From Chimonanthus salicifolius (taxonomy: Eukaryota > Streptophyta > Magnoliopsida > Laurales > Calycanthaceae), in NCBI GenBank assembly GCA_013350335.1, contig CM023539.1:31110631-31174630 (forward strand): a stretch of 64,000 bases of DNA. Direction: 5' to 3'. The first letter of the stretch is position 1, and every line of letters begins with the position of its first letter. Made by a program: the position numbers and the translations under genes. Positions 58,130 through 64,000 of this stretch are shown here, one piece after another. The notes under the pieces are model-generated. The model saw nothing but the letters and a program-made list of their open reading frames with translations, was not told the origin of the DNA and searched no databases.

Positions 58130-59420
58130 ATTCCAATATTTTCCATTGTAGTGACGCCATTTTTGCAATATCACTGTGAGATTTTCTGCTTAAGGCATCT
58201 GTTACTATATTAACTTTTCCAAGATGATAGGTAAGTCCGAAGTCATAATCTCCAAGGTACTCCATCCATCTTCGTTGCCTCATGTTTAAATCCTTCTAAG
58301 TGAAGAGATACTTGAGGCTATAGTGATCAAAGAAGACAGTAAATCGCTCACCAAATAGATAATGTCTCCACAACTTCAATGCAAATACCACAGTTGCTAG
58401 CTCTAAGTCATGAGTGAGGTAGTTTTGCTCGTGTCCTTTCAGTTGTCTTGATCCGTAAGCTACAAGTTTCCCTTCTTGCATCAACACACACCCTAGTCCG
58501 AGCTCAGAGGCATCACAATATACCTCATAACCTCATCCTTGCTCTGGTATGGTTAGCACCGGAGGAGTGGTTAGCTTCTCCTTTAGGTCTTGAAATGTTG
58601 TTTCACATGCCTCATTCCACTCAAATTTGACATCTTTCCACGTCAAACAAGTCATAGGCACAACAATTTGGGAGAAATTGGGGATAAATTTTCGATAATA
58701 TCCCGCTAATCCAATTAAACTTCGAATTTCAGTGACATTTTTAGGTCTTTCCGAGTTCATCACTGTCTCAACCTTTGCCGGATCCACCAAAATTCCTTCT
58801 ACTGATACTGCGTGTCTAAGGAATTGGACTTGAGTCATTCAAAATTCACACTTGCTCAGCTTGACATACAATTTGTGGTCCCTCAAAGTTTGCAGTACCT
58901 AGCGCAAATGACACTCATGCTCTTCTTCTGACGATGAATATATCAAAATATCATCGATAAATACTATTACAATCTGCCTTAGGTACGGCCGGAATATCCT
59001 ATTCATTAAGTCCATGAAAATAGTCGGCGCGTCGTTAAACCAAACGGCATAACTACAAACTCATAGAGTCCATACTGCGTCCGAAAGGCAGTTTTTGGAA
59101 TGTTTTTCTTCCTGACTCTTAGCTGATGATATCCGAATCTCAAGTCGATCTTTGAAAAACACTTTGAACCTCTCAAGAAATAAAAAAGATCATCTATTCT
59201 TGGAAACGGGTACTTATTTTTTATAGTGACCAGATTCAATGGTCGATCATCAATACGCATCCTCAAAGACCCATCTTTCTTCTTTACAAAAAGTGTTGGA
59301 GCTCCCCAGGGTGAACCACTCTCACGAATAAAGCCAAGCTTAAAGAGTCCATCAATCTGCTTAGCTAGTTCCCTCTCTTCTGTCGACGCCATCCTATAGG
59401 GTACCATGGATACATGAGAT
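58130..59420 (-). pseudogene. gypsy reverse transcriptase and RNase H
   Basis: [58 protein letters not shown] (first catalytic Asp), [18 protein letters not shown], then [20 protein letters not shown] near 58905-58950. The connection domain reads IRSLIGLAGYYRKFIPNFSQ (58700). RNase H follows with [20 protein letters not shown] and [20 protein letters not shown] (58296-58487). Stops or frameshifts occur near 59005, 58885, 58840, 58530 and 58295. Confidence 0.88.
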
Positions 59421-59428
59421 ATTCTAGG

Positions 59429-60310
59429 CTATAAATCGATTACAAAATCTATTTCTCGGCGTGGAGGCAGCCCACTAAGTTGATCTGGAAAAACATCCAT
59501 GAATTCACACACCACCCGAGGAAACTTTGTCTCAATACCTTCTACATCTTCCAAACCCATGCTAGCCACTATACTACCCGGATACGCCTTCAGACCGGAG
59601 AACTTAACTCTCAAGTGATCATAAGGTACTAACTTCTCCACAAATCTTATCCCAAGCAGAGAAGTCCTATAGATCTTCCACTCGGAACAATCTATCAAAG
59701 CCTGATACACGGATAACCAATCCATGCCTAAAATAACATCAAAATCGGTCATATCTATCACCATGAGTTCGTATGACAGGTCTAAGCCGCCTAATCTTAG
59801 AATGTATGACTTGCATTCCTAAGTTACTCTTACTTTTCTACCTAATGGGGAAACAACTGCTAGAGGTTTTCTTGCATTTACTGGCCGCAATTCTAACTTA
59901 TCACAGTAAGTTCTAGAGATAAAAGAATGAGATGCACCGGTATCAAACAATACTCGTGCCATGAGGCTAAAGAGAGATAATGTACCTTCCATCACAGCAT
60001 TATCCATTGGCTCCATCATTTGAGTTCCTATGGTGTAGACTCTTCCTTGAGTGGTCTGTGGACGTCCTGCTCCAGTCCTCTGTGACATATTCCCAGGCGC
60101 TACTGAGCCTCTGGAAGGTTGTAGTGTAGACTGTGTTGGTCTCCTATTCTGAGCAGGTTTCACTACATTACTGCCACTACCATTATAGGGACAATCTTTG
60201 ATAAAATGTCTCGCTTGTTTGCAATAAAAGCATACTCAATCACTAGGTTGTGGCGCTTTGTACTGCGGGCACTGTCTAGATGTGTGATCGGGCTAGTTAC
60301 ATGAGTACCA
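59429..60310 (-). pseudogene. gypsy zinc knuckle and aspartic protease
   Basis: A CCHC knuckle of the form CFYCKQARHFIKDCP lies near 60185-60230. The protease active site VLFDTGASHSFISRTYCDKL lies near 59890-59955, followed by MTDFDVILGMDWLSVYQALI and the linker FMDVFPDQLSGLPPRREIDF that leads into RT. Stops lie near 60235, 59818 and 59765. Confidence 0.85.
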
Positions 60311-60378
60311 AATCAGCATCTCGGGTCCTACCTTACTTGCCTGACCCACAGAGGATGACCTTTCACAGAGAATGATCC

Positions 60379-61095
60379 TTAAAACTTTCTATTTTTATTA
60401 GGCTTGGGTGGCTTTTGAGCACTGCCTTTATGAGGCTTTTCCATATTCCGGTTGATAGTATCCACAGCTTCCACAATTGAAGCACGATGAAGTACTACCT
60501 CCACAGTAGGCAAATCGAACCCAACCACCTGACACTGCAGAAATGGACGATGTTTATTCGAGAAATGTTGAATCTTTTCATTTTCATTAGCTGCTATATG
60601 TGGAGCATACTGAATAAGATCGAAGAAATTTGAGCCATACTGGGCCACAGTGTCTGATCCTTGCTTTAAATCCATAAACAACTTATTCTTGGCATCCTTT
60701 GCCACTTTAGGGTAGTAGCGGGCAAGAAAAGCCGTTGAAAATGTTGTCCAAGTCATCGGTTCACAGTTTCTAGCCAAATGCTTAACTTCCCACCATTTGT
60801 AAGCATTGTCTTCCAATTGGTAGGTTGCCATGGTCACTTTGAGATCGTCAGCGATGGCTAGATTGTCAAATATATGACCAATCTTGTTGAACCACGTCTC
60901 TGCCACCACTGGATCCGTGCTTCCTGAGAAAGTCGATGGATTCATCCGCCTAAAATCCGTAGCAGCAGTTGCAACTCTTTCTCCAAGGTTTCGATTATGG
61001 GGTCATCGAAGATCGTTTGCTACTCACTGAAATGCCTCCATTGCGTACGCACTGCGTCAACAGGTTCATTCTAGTGGAGATATTTGCCTTGGTCT
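60379..61095 (-). pseudogene. gypsy gag (retrotrans_gag)
   Basis: The frame from 60945 reads FSGSTDPVVAETWFNKIGHI, YQLEDNAYKWWEVKHLAR, WTTFSTAFLARYYPK and GSDTVAQYGSNFFDLIQYAP, the classic retrotrans_gag domain. A weaker open run upstream (to about 61095) includes the N-terminal part (DAVRTQWRHFSE...), with a frame break near 61020. Confidence 0.85.
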
Positions 61096-61608
61096 TCCAA
61101 GGGAGGAGTCACGCTTGCTCCTAAACTTATAGAATGTCAGGATGTTTCTGACATCTTTTGACAAACACACCTACTATTAACATACCATTCGCAATATAAA
61201 TCATAAAGAGGTATACTATGAGCATCTGTATTATTCATAATATAACTCATCACAACACAAAATAATAAACCAACATACTTATATTTTTTTTTTCACATAA
61301 TACTGAGACTTATACATAGCCTTCAGAGTTATAAAAGATTATATACACATACATATTCATTGATTCTATGACCTTACAGTCCGACTACAAAACTTTATAT
61401 ACACAGGTTTTCTTTTCACTATCCAAAACATCTTCCCACCTAAATACAAGTATTTTGTACAAGTACCAAAAAAGTTTCTCTCGTCAAGTCTTTTTCCTCT
61501 CAAAACACTCCCTGACTACTTCTACCACGAGTCTTCATCTGAAGATGATGTTGGGTTATAGAATGGATATGGTTCAAGAAGATGGTTGTGTTCTCCGCAG
61601 AAGCTGCA

Positions 61609-61896
61609 TCAAACTGGAACATTAAACCTCACATAGTAGCATATTTCCTCATAATGTCCAAAAACACCACAGATTTGACAATTATGGTTGGGCAGTCCTG
61701 GACAAAAGGAAGCAACATGCCCTAAATGAAAACAGTTAGTGCACATGGGGATTGGCCTTCGCTGAACATGTATTTCATATGTCGGTAAAGATATATTCAG
61801 ATCAAAATGCACTAGTTCCTCCACTGGAGCAGGCATTGGTTCTGGATTGATCAGAGGTTTCGGGGCAAAAACTGGTGCTTGAACTGGTACTGGAGG
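61609..61896 (-). CDS. small double-CCHC ORF upstream of gypsy gag
   Basis: A minus-strand frame of about 95 codons (75 from its first ATG) is Pro-rich at the start (PPVPVQAPVFAPKPLINPEP). It ends with two consecutive zinc knuckles, CTNCFHLGHVASFC and CQICGVFGHYEEIC, each C-x2-C-x4-H-x4-C. It lies in the element's leader between the right LTR-like edge and gag, on the same strand. The element's own gag has a separate knuckle at 60185-60230. It may be an accessory ORF of the family, a captured host or other-element fragment, or the remnant of a longer protein whose upstream part is broken by a stop near 61899. Confidence 0.5.
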   Translation of the reverse strand, partial: PPVPVQAPVFAPKPLINPEPMPAPVEELVHFDLNISLPTYEIHVQRRPIPMCTNCFHLGHVASFCPGLPNHNCQICGVFGHYEEICYYVRFNVPV

Positions 61897-62066
61897 ATAT
61901 TATGAGCTCGATCTTCACTTAGCCTTCTCGCAATATCTTCATTCTTCCAAGGAAAGGTTTGACTCAGTCACAGAATTGACAATATAGGGACTCGGTCAAA
62001 CTGGGGCAATATCATAATTAAATTCGATTAAGTAGTAGGGAAAAACAAAACATGAACAAATAAATT

Positions 62067-62310
62067 TGTTGCACCCCTCCCTGCGGGCCCACTAGATGCA
62101 AGATTTCTTTTCATCTATTCTTCATCATAAGTTTTAATGCTCCATAGGAGGGGTCCTACACACTTACACGAGGGAAACCTAGCATGATTCTAAATATCAC
62201 CAAAATTGGAGGCTCAAGGTTCCTCTCTCTATCCACAGTACATCTTGTGAATTCCATCGATACAAGAATAAAGTTTAGAGGAGGAGAGAGAAATCCATGG
62301 GTCAATCTAG
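62067..62310 (-). repeat. LTR-like edge, possible 5' LTR start of the gypsy element
   Basis: The plus strand reads TGTTGCACCCCTCCCTGCGG then gcccactagatgcaagattt. This resembles the start of another LTR at 63357 (TGTCACGCCCCGACCTTCCG then ggcccactgatgtgagattt). Beyond about 62310 the similarity is lost and its far end was not found. It could not be aligned with the left LTR, so the pairing is unproven. Confidence 0.4.
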
Positions 62311-62319
62311 GTGACTGAT

Positions 62320-63356
62320 TTTTGGCATCTTAAATTGATATTGATAATTCGTTTCATTAATCGGAAGGGTCTCAGGGTGGATATCAACTTTAAAACTTTA
62401 GATCTTCATTGTTATGGCTTAAGGTATGCATGTTTCTATTTGAAATTGAGATTTAATTCATGTATTCTTGTATGTGTTTTTTGAGATGTATTAAAATCTA
62501 ATAATATGTACCTTAGTAGTGAAATTAATTTTGTCGGCTGGAATGGATGGAACATAGACCTGGCAATGGATCGGATCAAGTCAAGTTTGGTTTAGGTCTT
62601 ACTTAGTTTGGGACTACTAGGGTTTGAGCCTATTTTGGATCTTGTTAAATGGGTGTAATGGGTTCAGGTTTGTTTTGAGTATGGTTCATATCGGGTTCGG
62701 GTCGGACTTACCTAGTTAAAGAGAGTTTTCTAGGGAGATACATACCAAGATTATCCATTAAATAGGTGTATAGTTGCACGTGTGTGACAATAATTGTGTC
62801 AATCGGGTCTACCCATTTATTTTTAGTTTATAACGTGTCTACATATTTATAAATGGGTTTGGTTTGACTCGAATCATTTAGCACAATAGATCAGTTTAGG
62901 TCAAATTGGATCAAGTTTGCAAGGTCTACTAGAATGTTGAAGAAGAAACCAATGAAATACTTATAATTTTGTATCGAGTTTCGTGTCTACGCATCCCAAG
63001 CCATTCCAATGTGTTCCGTACATAATGGGACCATTTCAGATTGTTAGGATTATGGCTCAAATTCACCGTAGAATATGTGGGGCCCATTTGATTTCCAAAT
63101 ACAAGTAGGACTCTGGATTAAGAACTAGAGAGATTCATACGCGGCAACTTCAAGAAGGATTGATCTTATTGGAAAAGGATTGCCCAGAATGAAACTCGAA
63201 AATTGCTATGTATGAAATAGACTAAGTAGGATTCTCACACGACAGTAATTGAGGTAGAGACATATTAGGATCTTATAGACGTGTACAACTAAGAAAGACT
63301 ACACGTTGGAGGAAATCCTATGGAATTAAGACTACGGTGGAGTTCTTTATAAATAC
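62320..63356. other. noncoding; dispersed repeat copy at about 62560-62940
   Basis: No gene. The 62560-62940 part is the inverted relative of about 370-770. A tataaata motif lies at 63348-63355, just before the LTR-like start at 63357. Confidence 0.35.
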
Positions 63357-63460
63357 TGTCACGCCCCGACCTTCCGGGCCCACTGATGTGAGATTTTTTT
63401 TTTTTTAACGCAATATTGAGTCTTTGCGGAAATCATCTTATGGACTTTAACATCTCTTAT
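63357..63460. repeat. start of an LTR truncated by the next insertion
   Basis: TGTCACGCCCCGACCTTCCG followed by a T-run. It is related to the edge at 62067. It is cut at 63461 by an LTR of the 53550 family. Confidence 0.45.
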
Positions 63461-64000
63461 TGTCACTCCCCGACCCGAAGGGTGGGCCCGGAACGCGACT
63501 GAATTTTTTTTTTTTTTTAAGATAAACTAACACAAGCATACCAACTGGGCCGGATTAACGATTAGGCCCAAAGGTCACACATGATCCCAACATGTGGACT
63601 CAAACACATACCATAAGTCTACCCCACAAAATAGATATAATAATAGCATCAACACATAACATGAACATATGAAATCCAACCATTGATTATCATTCAAAAC
63701 ATCATCTCAAAGCCACTATAGAGGCAACACACTTTAATACATCACATTTAAACAAATTAAGTACCATACCCGGTACTTAATAAAAGCAAATGGTTCTAAG
63801 AACCAACAAGTAAAAATAAGGGTATTCCCCTCAGGGGGAATACCGAAACACCGCCGCAGCTTATCCACCCTAAGCTTGAAAAAGAGGGTTCTTCTCATCG
63901 AGTTCATCTCTTGAAAGGTGAGTGAGATGAGCTAACTAGCCCAGTGAAGGAAATATAACAATGCAGTTTAAGTAAAATAACAGGTTAGCAATAGTTTAAT
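63461..64000 (-). repeat. partial LTR of the same family as the solo LTR at 53550 (runs off window)
   Basis: It starts TGTCACTCCCCGACCCGAAG. It aligns with 53550-54080 nearly throughout (for example ggtgggcccggaacgcgact, acacatgatcccaacatgtg and tagcccagtgaaggaaatat). Only the first 540 bp are in the window, so solo versus full-element status cannot be told. The 5 bp before it, cttat (63456-63460), should reappear at its far side. Confidence 0.8.

Larger units (their letters stand above)
53389..62066 (-). mobile_element. Ty3/gypsy (Tekay/Del-like) internal region, interrupted
   Basis: Minus-strand order: leader with a CCHC ORF, gag, zinc knuckle, protease, RT, RNase H, integrase, chromodomain, polypurine tract. 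The integrase end (GPFEIMKRVGEVVYQLALPS, TFHVSMLRKYEPDLSHVL) and chromodomain place it with the chromovirus Tekay/Del lineage. A 3.17 kb solo LTR (53550-56721) separates integrase from chromodomain. Many stops and frameshifts make it inactive. At its right edge (62067) an LTR-like start TGTTGCACCCC appears, but no recognisable tRNA primer-binding site precedes it. Confidence 0.85.

Overview
This is a window of a large, repeat-rich flowering-plant nuclear genome. It holds a pentatricopeptide-repeat (PPR) gene of the plant PLS/E+ class, a plant-type QALGGH C2H2 zinc-finger gene, plant copia and Tekay-type gypsy retrotransposons, a miniature LTR element (TRIM), hAT-like and Stowaway-like elements, a SINE and an endogenous caulimovirid relic. 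I cannot name the species. A magnoliid or early-diverging eudicot is only a guess. No CRISPR array, rRNA gene or bacterial-style operon was seen.

Layout. 0-5 kb: gene-poor, with a possible exon (103-256), two related Stowaway-like MITEs, and a decayed endogenous pararetrovirus RT/RNase H (about 2680-3725). 5.1-5.6 kb: an intact single-exon C2H2 zinc-finger gene on the minus strand with a TATA box. 6.9-10.5 kb: a decayed gypsy gag relic and AT-rich repeats. 10.5-11.3 kb: a foldback element. 12.1-14.3 kb: an intact 718-residue PPR gene on the minus strand. 14.5-15.3 kb: a SINE and a hAT-type MITE. 16.5-19.2 kb: LTR-like noncoding sequence. 19.2-22.06 kb: a MITE and a tandem array with an ~870-880 bp period.

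22.06-30.05 kb: a solo LTR (target duplication TATTC) inserted in the third tandem unit. It carries a ~424 bp hexanucleotide microsatellite and a nested 4.6 kb copia element with an internal deletion. 30.7-31.3 kb: a minisatellite next to a LINE relic. 31.9-39.5 kb: a Tork/TNT1-like copia element (duplication ATTTT) whose gag is split by a hAT-like element (8-bp duplication, 7/8), which is itself split by a solo LTR. 39.5-41.1 kb: a second, larger foldback element with three ~310 bp dyads. 41.7-42.8 kb: a hAT-type element with a perfect 8-bp duplication. 43.0-47.3 kb: a 4.3 kb solo LTR (duplication TTGCC).

49.7-62 kb and beyond: a decayed minus-strand Tekay-like gypsy element. A TRIM (duplication AAAAG) lies in its 3' LTR. 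A 3.17 kb solo LTR (duplication AATGC) separates its integrase from its chromodomain. A second copy of that solo-LTR family enters at 63461 and runs off the window.

Only the zinc-finger and PPR genes look like functional host genes. Most of the rest is a record of nested transposition that can be ordered by target-site duplications. All calls were made by eye. Lineage names rest on recalled family motifs, not on searches.
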